The position numbers and the translations under genes were made by a program. From NCBI GenBank assembly GCA_964561025.1, contig CAZLNM010000007.1:18018-82017 (forward strand): a stretch of 64,000 nucleotides of DNA, read 5' to 3'. Below are positions 1-9,400 of this stretch, piece by piece; the stretch's first letter is position 1, and every line of letters starts with the position of its first letter. Source of the DNA: JAAZNF01 sp964561025 (GTDB taxonomy: Bacteria; Myxococcota; B64-G9). Below the pieces are notes generated by a model. That model saw only the letters and a program-made list of their open reading frames with translations. It made no database searches and was not told the DNA's origin.

Positions 1-3000
1 CTGCCAGCCGAAGATCCGCAGCGCCCCGCCCATCGTCCCCTGCACGCCGCCGTCCGGCGCGATGGTGAAGTCGAGGGCGCCCTGGCTGCCCCCGGGCAGC
101 GCGATCGAGCCGTTGCCGCGGATCCGGCCGTTCTCCAACGAGAGGCTCGCCGAGGAGATCGAAAATCCGGCCAGACTCAGCGCGCCGGACGCCGATCCCG
201 ACACGGCGCCAGCGGGCGAGAGGGAGAGGCTCATGGTGAGCTGCGAGAGCAACGGCAGCGTGGCCTTGCCGCTCCCCGAGAACCCCGCCGGCCCGAGCCC
301 GAACGACACCTCCCGGAAGCCGAACCCGCCCAGGGTGAGGTTGGCGATGGTCCCGCTCATCTGCTGGCCCGAGATCTCGAAGGCGGCGTCGGCCGAGAGC
401 GCGGCGCCAAGCTTGAGCCTTCCGGTGCCGGAGAGCCTGGCCTGGGTCAGCGAGAGCGAGGCGTTCTCGACGGTGAACCCGTGCCAGACGAAGGCGCCCG
501 CGCCGGTGGCCGAGAAGGCGCCGCTCGGGGACACCGCGATCTGGAAGGTCACGCCCTGGCCCGCGCCGAGATCGAGCCGGGCGGTGCCCGAGATGCCCTG
601 CGCGTTGAGGACGAAGTGGGCGTCGCCGAAGGAGCGGCCGAAGAGCGAAAGCGCGCCGTCGAAGGTTCCGCGCACGGATTTCTGGTCGCTGTCGAGCACC
701 AGCGAGAAGCGCACCGGGCTGCCGGCCAGGTTGTAGCTCCCGCTGCCCTCGGCGAGGAAGCTTCCGTTCGCCTTCCAGGTGTAGCGAAGCTGTGTGTTGC
801 CGAGGAGCGGCACCGTCAGCGTGCGGTCCCAGTGCAGGCCGCCGTCGTCGAGCGCGCCGGAAGAGACGCTGAAGGTCTCGCCCAGGCGGGTGAAGTTCCC
901 GCTCCAGGAGCCGCTCGTCACGTGGCCGCTCCTGTCCACCTGGAAGGTGGCGCTCACGGTCGGCCCGATGGGGAGGTGCAGATCGCCGGAGCCGCCGAAC
1001 GACCCGTCGGCGCTGCGCGCGCCACGGAAATTCGTCACCCGGAATCCGGCCACCGTGACCTCGGTGAGGGGCGGCGGGGCGGCCTCGCAGAACTCGATCC
1101 GCAGCGGAGAGAGGCTCACCGTCCCGCCCGCGCCGGCCGAGACCTCCACCCCCTCGCCCGCCGAGATCTCGCCCTCCAGGCTCACCTCGACGTCCAGGCC
1201 CAGAGCGGCCCGGCCGGTGGCGTCGGGGCGGCCGACTCGATCGCCGAGCCACAGGAGGAAGAACTCCGGGTTCGCCTCCAGGTATCCCGTCGCGCCCAGC
1301 CCCAGGCTGCCCGCCCCCTCGGCCCCGACGTCGAAGTCCGTCCCCAGGCCGAAGGACAGGGTGAAGGCGCCCTCGCGCAACTGCTTGGAGTTGAACTGGT
1401 CGCGCGCGAAGGAGCGAAGCTCGGACGTGACGAGCTTGGCCAGGCTCCGGCCGCGCAGCCCCTGGCGCATGGCCGAGAGCAGCTCCCGCCCACCGCGCGC
1501 CGCGGAGGAGAGCGCCTCCAGCAGCTCCGCGCCCGAGGTCTCGTACTCGAGGCTGAGGCCGGGGAGCACGGGCGCGCCCACCTCGAGGTCGATGGTGGCG
1601 CCCTTCACCAGCGTCTGGGCCACCTCCTTGAAGATTTTTCGCTCCTCCGCGCCGAAGCCGTCGAAGGCCGGGTGGCCCAGCGCCGCGACCCGCGTGAGCG
1701 CCCGCAGCACGGAGATCAGCGCGCCGTTTTCGATGGCCGCGTCCAGGGCCTCGCCGGTGGGGAGATCCACGCTGGCCGAAAAAAGGGTGATGTTGGTGTC
1801 GGCCTTGCCGCCCTCCTCTTTGCCCTTGCCGCCGCCCTTGCCCCCCGAGTCTTCCCCGAGGGCGGAGAGCTCCACCGAGAGGCCGAGCGTGGTCTGGCGG
1901 GCCAGGCGCCCGAACGCCCGCAGCGCCCCGCGCAGGAGCGAGCGCGCGCCCTCGGCGAAGGCCTGCGTCTCCTCCGGCGTGGGCGGCTGCGAGCGGCCGG
2001 CCGCGGCCATCCCCGACACGCGCAGCATGAAGGGGAGCATGCGCGCGCCAGACTCCACGAAGTTGATGATGAGATCGGCCGCGGCGCCGAGCATGGCCTC
2101 CAGCGGCACCGACACGGAGATGCCGGTCTCGAGCGTGGCCACCGGCAGCTTGGTGTCCCAGATGCCCAGGCCGCCCTCCAGCGAGAGCTTGAGCCCGAGC
2201 GAGGCCTCGCCGAGCGAGTCGTCGTCCGATTTCTTCTCGAGGCGCGCGAGGGCATCGAGCCCGGCGCGAAACACCTCGGCGAGCTTTCGCAGCTCCTCCT
2301 TCGACGGGGTGAACTCGCCGAGCGGCCGGCCATCGCCCGGATCCCTGGCCCCGGCGGGGCTCTTCTCGACGGCGCTGTTCTTGCCCAGCCCCACCTGGGC
2401 GGCGCGCTCGCGCATGGCCCGCCTCACCGCGGCGGCCGCGGCGATGGCGCGGTGGGGGGACACCTCGATCCCCAGCTCGACCTCGGCCGAGATCTCGCCC
2501 TCGGCCAGGTAGTCCACCGTGCCCTTGAGCCCGGCCGAGAAGGTGATCTCCACCTTGGTCTTGCCGGGGTCGAACATCCCCAGCGATACCTCGAAGTACT
2601 GTCCGGCGATCTCCACCAGTTTCTTGCCCCGCACCGACAGCGGGGGAAGCTCGCCCAGGCCCGCCCGGGCTTGCAGGTACTCGCGCTCGCCGCGCGCGAT
2701 GTCGATCACCGCCACCGGCAGCTCGCCGGGGTTGTCCATGCGGCCGCCGTCGAAGCCCGACAGCAGCGGGTTGGCGTTGGAGACGCCGACCAGCGCGCGA
2801 ACGCCCTCCGGGCCATCCACCCGCAAGAACAGCCCCGCCCGCGAGCCCTTCTTGAAGATCAGCGCCCGGCCGAGATTCTTCACCTCGAACGAGCAGCCGC
2901 CGTCGGGGATGGCTCGCCACCAGGCGCTGCCGGTCAGGTTGGCGATGAGCTTCTTCGCCTCGTTGCCGCGCAGCGGTCCGAGCAGCCGCGTGAACTTCGA

Positions 3001-3279
3001 GAGGCGCGCCAGCGCCGCGCGGGACGCCCCGGCCACGTCTCCCGAGAGCGGATCGCCCAGCTCCGACAGCAGCGGCAGCCCCGAGCGCACCTCCTTGAGA
3101 AGTGCCTGGAGCTGGGAGGCCACGCCCGAGAGGCCGGCGCGCTCCGCCAGGGTTCTGGCCCCGGAGAAGACGATCTCGTCCGGGTTGGGGAGATCGGGGA
3201 GGTCGAAGGCCCGGGCGCCGGGGGCAAGACCCCAGAGCGCGAAAACGAGGGAGGCGAAGACCAGGACACGGCCAGTCAT
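1..3279 (-). CDS. Exported repetitive protein, 3' end beyond the window
   Basis: The reading frame is open from the ATG at 3279 down to base 1, giving at least 1,093 residues without a stop, so the C-terminus is missing. AAGGAG lies 6 nt before this ATG; an in-frame ATG two codons upstream touches the Shine-Dalgarno and is less likely. Residues 1-24 look like a cleavable signal peptide (hydrophobic core, GARA before the cut) with no lipobox cysteine. A Gly/Lys-rich linker occurs near residue 480. From about residue 700 onward the protein is Gly/Ser/Leu-rich and built of repeated strand-like phrases such as GALSLAGFS, SGSGKATLPLL and RIRGNGSIAL, which suggests an elongated beta-structure. I do not recognise a family. 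A surface or periplasmic structural role is inferred from export and repetition only. A divergent promoter region is shared with the gene at 3432. Confidence 0.75.
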   Translation of the reverse strand, partial: MTGRVLVFASLVFALWGLAPGARAFDLPDLPNPDEIVFSGARTLAERAGLSGVASQLQALLKEVRSGLPLLSELGDPLSGDVAGASRAALARLSKFTRLLGPLRGNEAKKLIANLTGSAWWRAIPDGGCSFEVKNLGRALIFKKGSRAGLFLRVDGPEGVRALVGVSNANPLLSGFDGGRMDNPGELPVAVIDIARGEREYLQARAGLGELPPLSVRGKKLVEIAGQYFEVSLGMFDPGKTKVEITFSAGLKGTVDYLAEGEISAEVELGIEVSPHRAIAAAAAVRRAMRERAAQVGLGKNSAVEKSPAGARDPGDGRPLGEFTPSKEELRKLAEVFRAGLDALARLEKKSDDDSLGEASLGLKLSLEGGLGIWDTKLPVATLETGISVSVPLEAMLGAAADLIINFVESGARMLPFMLRVSGMAAAGRSQPPTPEETQAFAEGARSLLRGALRAFGRLARQTTLGLSVELSALGEDSGGKGGGKGKEEGGKADTNITLFSASVDLPTGEALDAAIENGALISVLRALTRVAALGHPAFDGFGAEERKIFKEVAQTLVKGATIDLEVGAPVLPGLSLEYETSGAELLEALSSAARGGRELLSAMRQGLRGRSLAKLVTSELRSFARDQFNSKQLREGAFTLSFGLGTDFDVGAEGAGSLGLGATGYLEANPEFFLLWLGDRVGRPDATGRAALGLDVEVSLEGEISAGEGVEVSAGAGGTVSLSPLRIEFCEAAPPPLTEVTVAGFRVTNFRGARSADGSFGGSGDLHLPIGPTVSATFQVDRSGHVTSGSWSGNFTRLGETFSVSSGALDDGGLHWDRTLTVPLLGNTQLRYTWKANGSFLAEGSGSYNLAGSPVRFSLVLDSDQKSVRGTFDGALSLFGRSFGDAHFVLNAQGISGTARLDLGAGQGVTFQIAVSPSGAFSATGAGAFVWHGFTVENASLSLTQARLSGTGRLKLGAALSADAAFEISGQQMSGTIANLTLGGFGFREVSFGLGPAGFSGSGKATLPLLSQLTMSLSLSPAGAVSGSASGALSLAGFSISSASLSLENGRIRGNGSIALPGGSQGALDFTIAPDGGVQGTMGGALRIFGWQ

Positions 3280-3314
3280 GGGCATCTCCTTCGATTGTTC
3301 GGTCCAGGAAAGGA

Positions 3315-3343
3315 TTTTTAGCAAACGGCATCCGGGGTATCAA
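3315..3343 (-). promoter_or_regulatory. Sigma70-type promoter for the gene starting at 3279
   Basis: On the minus strand TTGATA (3343-3338) is followed after exactly 17 bp by TAAAAA (3320-3315). It lies about 36 bp upstream of the ATG at 3279 and is back to back with the plus-strand promoter at 3352. Confidence 0.6.
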
Positions 3344-3351
3344 GGCCGAGA

Positions 3352-3380
3352 TTGACTGGGCGTCTGCATCTGTGTAGTCT
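3352..3380 (+). promoter_or_regulatory. Sigma70-type promoter for the lipoprotein at 3432
   Basis: TTGACT (3352-3357), a 17 bp spacer and TAGTCT (3375-3380). The expected start of transcription is near 3387, leaving a 45 nt leader that contains AGGAGG before the ATG at 3432. Confidence 0.65.
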
Positions 3381-3431
3381 GCACCGAACCGTACTTTACG
3401 CGGGACATCCGTCTTGCGGCCAGGAGGACCC

Positions 3432-5717
3432 ATGAACCGTCTTTGGCTCGCCGTCATGCTACTCGCTACCGTCGCCGCCGCCGGCTGTGGCTCAAAGTCC
3501 ACCGCCGAGAGCTGCCAGAACGGCTCGGACTGCGCCTCCGGGCTGTGCTTCAACAACCGCTGCGTGGACTGCATCGCCAGCTCCGACTGCGCCCGCGCGC
3601 AGCGCTGCGCCGACAACAAGTGCGTCGCCCGCGCCCGCTGCGACGCCGGCCAGACCTGTCAGCCCGGCGTGTGCGTGAACGGCCTGTGCATGGACTGCCA
3701 GCGCAACACGGACTGCGGGGCGGGGTTCTCCTGCGTCGACAACGTGTGCGTCTCGGGCGAGCAGTGCGAGGGGCGCGCGAGCTGCAACAACCACGGCGAG
3801 TGCAGCGTCGTCGCCGGCCAGATCCAGTGCGCCTGCGACACCGGCTACTCCGGCGCGCGCTGTGAAAACTGCGCCTCGGGCTTCCACCTGGAGAACGGCG
3901 CCTGTGTGCCCGACACCACTTGCCAGGCCGACACCTGCAACGGGCACGGCCAGTGCAGCATCCAGAACGGCCAGCCGGTGTGCGCCTGCGACACCGGCTA
4001 CGCCGGGGCCCACTGCGAGAACTGCGCCGGCGGCTACGTGCGCTGGCCCTCGGGCGGAACCACCTGCGTGGACGATCCCTGCGACCCCTACCCCTGCGCG
4101 GTGGAGCACGCGGTGCCAAACGGCTGCGTGCAGACCGGCGAGGCGACGTTCGTGTGCACCTGCGAGAGCGGCTGGACCTGGAACGGCACGATTTGCACCG
4201 ACACCTGCCGCGACCAGGACGGCGACACCTACGGCGAGGGGCCGGGCTGCGCCGGGCCGGACTGCAACGACAACGACCCGAGCATCCACCCGAACGTCAT
4301 CGAGGCCTGCGACGGCGTGGACAACGACTGCGACAGCCGCACCGACTGCGCGGGTGGCGTGTGCCAGGGCGCCGACCCCTGCGTGGATCCGCTCAACATC
4401 TGCATCCAGGGGACCTGCAATGGCACGAGCTGCGCCTTCGACCCGATCCCCAATCCCTCCCAGGTGAGCTGCGATCCCGACTTCGGCGGCCCGCTCACCG
4501 AGAGCGACGGCGTGTGCACCGCCACGGGCGTGTGCCGCCGCCGCGACTGCCGCGTGTGCGACAACAACGACCAGTGCGCCGGCGGCCACTGCGTGTGCGG
4601 CGACGAGACCTGCTCGGTGAAGCGCTGCTTCGCCTCCGACCTCACCTGCCAGTACGCCGCGGAGGGTCTGAACGGCTGCGAGGCCCGCAACACCCCCGCC
4701 ATGCGCTGGGGCGAGCACTGCAAGGACGACGCCTCGCTCGCCTGCGACGGCCACGGGGCTTGCGGGGTCCACCGCTGCACCGATTGCAGCTTCACCGGCT
4801 GCCCCTACGTGGCGCGCCACACCGACTGCGGCAACAGCGAAAGCTGCGGCCTGTGCGCGGCGATCGACCAGTGCAACTTCGCCCCGCTGAACACCTCCTG
4901 CTCCGTCGGGGCGAACGTCGGTTGCGACGACCGCTGCAACGGCAGCGGCACCTGCGTCCTGGCCCAGGGACGCGAATGCGGCACCCCGCCCTGCGACACC
5001 GTGTGCAACGCCAACCACCAGTGCATCGGCAGCAACGGGGTCGCCTGCGGCGGCGAGGGGAGCTGCGCCGGCCAGTGCCAGAACGGCCAGTGCGTCTTCC
5101 CCACCGGCGCCTGCGGCACCGGCCAGTGCAGCGGCACCTGCAGCCTGGGAACCTGTAGCAGCAACGGAGTGGACTGTGGCACCTGCTGCAAGTGCTCCGC
5201 CGCCGGCGTCCCCACCTACGACAGCACCCAGAACACCGACTGCCCCGGCTACATCGCCGCCAACCCGTGCAGCAACCGCTGCAGCGCGCTGGACACCTGC
5301 GCCTTCCCCGGCGCCACCACCACCTGCGGCGCTGGCCCGCACTGTGCCGGCCACTGCAACGGCTCGGGGCGGTGCGATACCCTGGGCACCACCTGTTGCT
5401 CCAACCTGAACGCCTGCGTCCTGACCGACATCTGCCGGGGCACCTGCGACGCGGCGGGCGTGTGCAGCTCGGTGGGCAACGCTTGCGGCACGCCCTGCGG
5501 GACCAACTGCGATCACGGCGTGTGCGGGGTGTCCGGCCTGTGCCACTGCAACGAGACCGCGCGAACCGACTGCTCTGGTTGCCTGAACCCCGGCACCGGC
5601 TACGTGTACTCGTCCAATACCTGCAATAACCTCACCCGCACCTGCTGCCCCGACACCACCACCGAGTTCCAGTGCTGCCAGACCTCCCTGTGCCGCACCG
5701 GCTGCTCGGAGTTCTGA
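3432..5717 (+). CDS. Cys-rich lipoprotein with EGF-like and MopE-type metal-binding motifs
   Basis: This encodes 761 residues from the ATG preceded by AGGAGG; a TTG six codons upstream has no such site. The signal peptide ends in a lipobox, AAGC, with the lipidated cysteine at residue 19 and Gly at +2. Two EGF-like modules (roughly residues 113-140 and 166-196) share CACDTGY and CENCA phrases. A MopE-type putative metal-binding motif follows at about 262-300, with DQDGDTYGEG, DCNDNDPSIHPN and DNDCD. The remainder is a dense array of disulfide-type Cys pairs without enzymatic motifs. Families with this make-up are surface lipoproteins common in Myxococcota; binding or adhesion is inferred. The 3' end overlaps the opposite-strand open frame of the truncated hydrolase at 5632-6240. 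Confidence 0.85.
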   Translation: MNRLWLAVMLLATVAAAGCGSKSTAESCQNGSDCASGLCFNNRCVDCIASSDCARAQRCADNKCVARARCDAGQTCQPGVCVNGLCMDCQRNTDCGAGFSCVDNVCVSGEQCEGRASCNNHGECSVVAGQIQCACDTGYSGARCENCASGFHLENGACVPDTTCQADTCNGHGQCSIQNGQPVCACDTGYAGAHCENCAGGYVRWPSGGTTCVDDPCDPYPCAVEHAVPNGCVQTGEATFVCTCESGWTWNGTICTDTCRDQDGDTYGEGPGCAGPDCNDNDPSIHPNVIEACDGVDNDCDSRTDCAGGVCQGADPCVDPLNICIQGTCNGTSCAFDPIPNPSQVSCDPDFGGPLTESDGVCTATGVCRRRDCRVCDNNDQCAGGHCVCGDETCSVKRCFASDLTCQYAAEGLNGCEARNTPAMRWGEHCKDDASLACDGHGACGVHRCTDCSFTGCPYVARHTDCGNSESCGLCAAIDQCNFAPLNTSCSVGANVGCDDRCNGSGTCVLAQGRECGTPPCDTVCNANHQCIGSNGVACGGEGSCAGQCQNGQCVFPTGACGTGQCSGTCSLGTCSSNGVDCGTCCKCSAAGVPTYDSTQNTDCPGYIAANPCSNRCSALDTCAFPGATTTCGAGPHCAGHCNGSGRCDTLGTTCCSNLNACVLTDICRGTCDAAGVCSSVGNACGTPCGTNCDHGVCGVSGLCHCNETARTDCSGCLNPGTGYVYSSNTCNNLTRTCCPDTTTEFQCCQTSLCRTGCSEF

Positions 5718-6240
5718 GCCGTTGCCCAGCACCTGAGCGCCCTCCGACCGATCGCCGCTCCGGCCGCTCGGCCAATCCGGGGACGGCGCGAACGTAGATT
5801 CGGCGCCTCGCGTGCAGGCTTCTGCCAGAGCGGAACGATTGGCGCGGTGGGTGACGGCGTGCGCACCTGCCGCAAGCGTTGAGCGCCGGCCGCGCGTCGG
5901 ACGGTTCGATGCGAGCGGCCCTCAGCCACAGCGCCTCGACCACCAGGCCGGCCTCGTTCATGCCGCCCACCGGAAACTCGCGGCCGTACTGGTTGAAGGT
6001 CACGCTGGCGTACTTCGACACCCACTCGTGCGCCTTCGAGGAACTCAGCAGCAGAGAGCGCTTGGCCACCCCGCGCGGGTTCACCATCACCAGGGCGTCT
6101 CCCGTGTCCCAGTCGTAGCTCTTCCCCATCACGACTTGCCCTTCCTGCTCGAACAAGAAGGCCGTGCAGGCGCGCGCCGAGGGGGCGGCGAACCAGGCGC
6201 CCAGGAGAGCTGGCAAGAACAGAAAAGCCGTCTGCTTCAT
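5632..6240 (-). pseudogene. Truncated choloylglycine hydrolase / penicillin V acylase-family gene
   Basis: The first 121 residues (6240 to about 5878) are a good N-terminal part of the Ntn linear amide C-N hydrolase family. A 24-residue signal peptide ends SARA, then comes Cys25, which would be the N-terminal nucleophile after cleavage. GKSYDWDTGD, FNQYGREFPVGGMNEAGLV and RPALN follow. Family members run to about 330 residues. Here the homology stops at RPALN and the frame continues into Arg-rich sequence that reads over the 3' end of the opposite lipoprotein gene. Neither other minus-strand frame carries the missing two thirds, so this is a deletion rather than a single frameshift. GGAGGAA precedes the ATG. 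It is probably a dead remnant. The 150 bp between 5718 and about 5870 hold no other gene. Confidence 0.7.
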
Positions 6241-6398
6241 GCGACCATTCCTCCGCGCTCCTGCGAAAGGTGGTTATCGACTCCAGTCAAGCGCGAGTCG
6301 TCTCCGGCGACCCGGCGGGGGAGCGTCTGGCGATCGGCCGCCCGCGCTGTCTCCTCTGGTCTAATGGGCGCGGCGACCCTCGTGCTCACTTTGAACCT

Positions 6399-6438
6399 GC
6401 GCGAACGCGCTGGCCTTATCGGCCTCGCGTTGGCGCGG
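6399..6438. repeat. Dispersed intergenic palindrome, copy A
   Basis: An imperfect inverted repeat with left arm GCGCGAACGCG, a spacer containing TGGCC TTATC GGCC, and right arm CGCGTTGGCGCG. It lies between the end of the alpha-2-macroglobulin gene and the truncated hydrolase start, in the same strand sense as both. It is one of six related copies in the window. The rest of 6241-6473 holds no other feature that I can support. Confidence 0.65.
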
Positions 6439-6473
6439 CCAGGCGTCTCGCTTCCACGACCGACCGGGGGCCG

Positions 6474-9400
6474 TCACTCGGCCGGCTGCACGGTGAGCAC
6501 GTGGCCCGCCGAGTAGGCGGCGAACTCCGGTGCGTACATGGGCTGTAGCGTTGCCGGCGAGACCTTGAAGGTCCCGGCCGTCGCCGCGCGGATGCGGTAG
6601 CGGAAGGTGTACTGCCCCTGCGGCAGGTGCTCGAAGAAGAAGTTCGTGCCGCTGTCGCGGATCTCCTCGTACCAGTAGAGGCCATACTCCCAGCGGTGGC
6701 GCGACACCTGACTGGTCGGCTCGAAGCCCGCCCCGCGCGGATCGCGCAGGTGCACGTACTCCATGGGGTGCTTGGAGGTGATGGAGATCTGCACCTCCAC
6801 CTCGTCGCCCACCTTCACCGCGGCGCCCTCGGCCAGCGGCTCCAGCGTCACCTCGCGGCCGGACTTCACGCGCTTGAAGTACTTGCGCTCCGCGGTGAGG
6901 TAATCGCCGCGCCCTTCCTCCGGCAGCTTCTCGGTCGAGAAGTGCCAGGTCACCGAGGCGAACATCACGCCCTTGCTGTCCTTCTCCACCACCGTGCTGG
7001 CGCAGGTCTTGGGATCGACCTCGGGGCCGGGGATGACGATCTGGTTCTTCTTGCCGGTGTACTTGTCGGGCTCGAAGACGAACTTGCGCGCCTTGCCGCC
7101 GAAGGTGACGGTGGCCTCCTCGCGCACGGAAAGCGCGCCGGTCTTCTTGAGGTACTTGGCCAGCGAGTAGATGACCTCGGCGGTGGCGCGGGTGCTCTTC
7201 CAGTGATTGAGCTTCTTGTTGAGGAACAGCCACATCACCAGCCCGTCCTGCTTCTGGTTCTCCGGCATGAGCTCCATCAGCACCCGCAGGGCGAAGGCGT
7301 GGCTCTCGATGGTGTCGTTGTACCACAGCCAGCCGCGGTCCTCCGGCGCCCAGAACACGCCCTGGTCCTCGGCCTCCTTGGCCGAGTCCATCACGCTCTC
7401 GAACACCAGCCGGGCGTCCTTCTCGCGGTCCATGCGCTTGAGCGTGAGCGAGAGGTAGCCCTTGAGCAGCGGCGAGTGGCGCTTCCAGTGCTTGAAGCTG
7501 AAGTCCAGCATGTCCTTGCGCTCGTCGTCGGTGAACACGTTGCCGCTCCAGGAGCTGTCCGGGAAGTTGCTGAGCACGTAGTTGATGAAGGTCACGAACT
7601 CCCAGCAGCAGTCATGCCGCCGCATGTCGCGCAGCACCTCGTCGAGGTAGTGCCGGTGGGTGTAGGCCCAGGCCCGCTGCACCATGCCCTTGGGCACCTC
7701 CACCCCGAACTCCAGGGCCTTCGAGAACCCGTGCAAGAGGTACAGCGTCATCCACGGGCTGGGCGGCCCGCCGGGGAACCACGGGAAGCCGCCGCTCGAG
7801 GTCTGCATCTTCTCGAGCTTTGAAAGCGCCGAGGCCCGCTGCGCCCGCGCCACGTCCGGATCGAGCACGTTGAGCAGCGCCACGTCCTCGACGTCCCCGC
7901 CCTTGGCCTGGATCAGCCAGGGCGTCTCCTCCAGCGCCATCTTGCGGTTCGGATCCGGCGCGTCGAAGGTCTCGAGCCGGGTCTTGCGCTTCCTGGAGAA
8001 CTCCTTGGCCATGCGCTCCACCGCCGGGTAGTCCTTGTAGAGCGAGGTCAGGATGCCGGTGGAGAGGAAGCGGTTGAGCGTCTGCTCCACGCACTCGTAG
8101 GGGTAGTTGACCAGGTACGGCAGCGCCGACAGCACCCCGTAGAAGAGCTGCGCGTCCAGCGTCAGCACCAGCTGCTCGTGGATGAGCGAGGGATCGTCGC
8201 CCTTCTGCATGTCGGGGAACTTCATCTCGCGCCGCACCTTGTCGCGCAGGGTCACGAAACGCGACTGCACAAGGTGCATGCGGCCGGGGAGCACCGGGAT
8301 GGGCCGGATCTCCCCGTCGCCCACGTCGCCGGCGCGGGCCATGACCTTGAAGGCCACCGTGCCCACGCGCGCGGGCGTGCGGATGGCAAACTCCAGCGTG
8401 GTGCTGCCCTTGGCCTTGACCGAGAAGGGCTTGTTGAGGTCAGCGGGCTTCAGGCCGAAGTCGGCGGCCACGCTCTTCTCGGTGGCGGGATCCACGATGT
8501 CGAACTGCAAGTTGCCGGACAGGTCCTTCTCGGCGGCGTTGTTCACCGCCACCTTGAGGCTCGCCTGGTCCGCCTCGCGCAAAAAGCGCGGCAAGTACGG
8601 CCGTACCATGAGCTCCTTCAGGCTCTCGGTCTGCTTGTTCACCGACCCGGACATGAGCTCACGGGTCACCGCGTGCACCCACACCTGGTACGAGGTCACC
8701 GAGTCGGGGACGGTGAACTCGATGCGCGCCGTGCCATCGGCGTCGGTGAGAAGGTGCGGGAAGAAGAACGCCGTCTCGGCGAAGTTCTGCCGCATCTGCA
8801 CCGGCGCCTGAGCTTGCGCCTCTCCGCCCGCGCCTTCGCCGCGGGCCTCCTGGCTGAGCAGGCCCGCGGGCTTGTTCTCCGCCGGGGCAGACTTGTCTCC
8901 GTCCGGCTCGGCGGCCGCCTCGCGCTTCATCTTCGCGGGTGCCGGCGGGGCCGCGGCCGGCTGCGCCGTCGAGGCCTCCGCCACCTCTTCGTCCGCCAGC
9001 GCGTCGCCGCGGACCGCCCCGCCGAAGCCCTTCAGCGCCCGGTGGCGGTGGCGGCTCCCCATGCCGCCGATACCGTAGCCCGAAAGGAACGCCAGCCGGT
9101 CGGGAAGCAAGCTCGGGTACGCCGGCGGGTGATTGAAGCCCTTGCACTCCATCCACTGCACGTGGGCCGCCCCCAGCGTGCCCCGCATCCACGGGATCCC
9201 GGCCCGATAGGGCCACAGGCTCATGGGGCTCTGCGGGCTGTGCGGCGCGAACACGTCCAGCGAGCGGTCGTACATGTAGGCCAGGATCTCGGCCGCCGCC
9301 ACCGCCTTGTCGCGGCCCGCCGGGCCGGTGACCTTCACCGTCCAGGTCTCCTTCTGCCCCGGGCGCAGCTTGTCGCGGAAGGTGATGAAGTCGAGTTTCA

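Noticed and set aside
481..3321. A 946-codon plus-strand open frame at the left edge
   Set aside because: The minus strand has a signal peptide, ribosome site, promoter and normal protein composition; this frame is its shadow.
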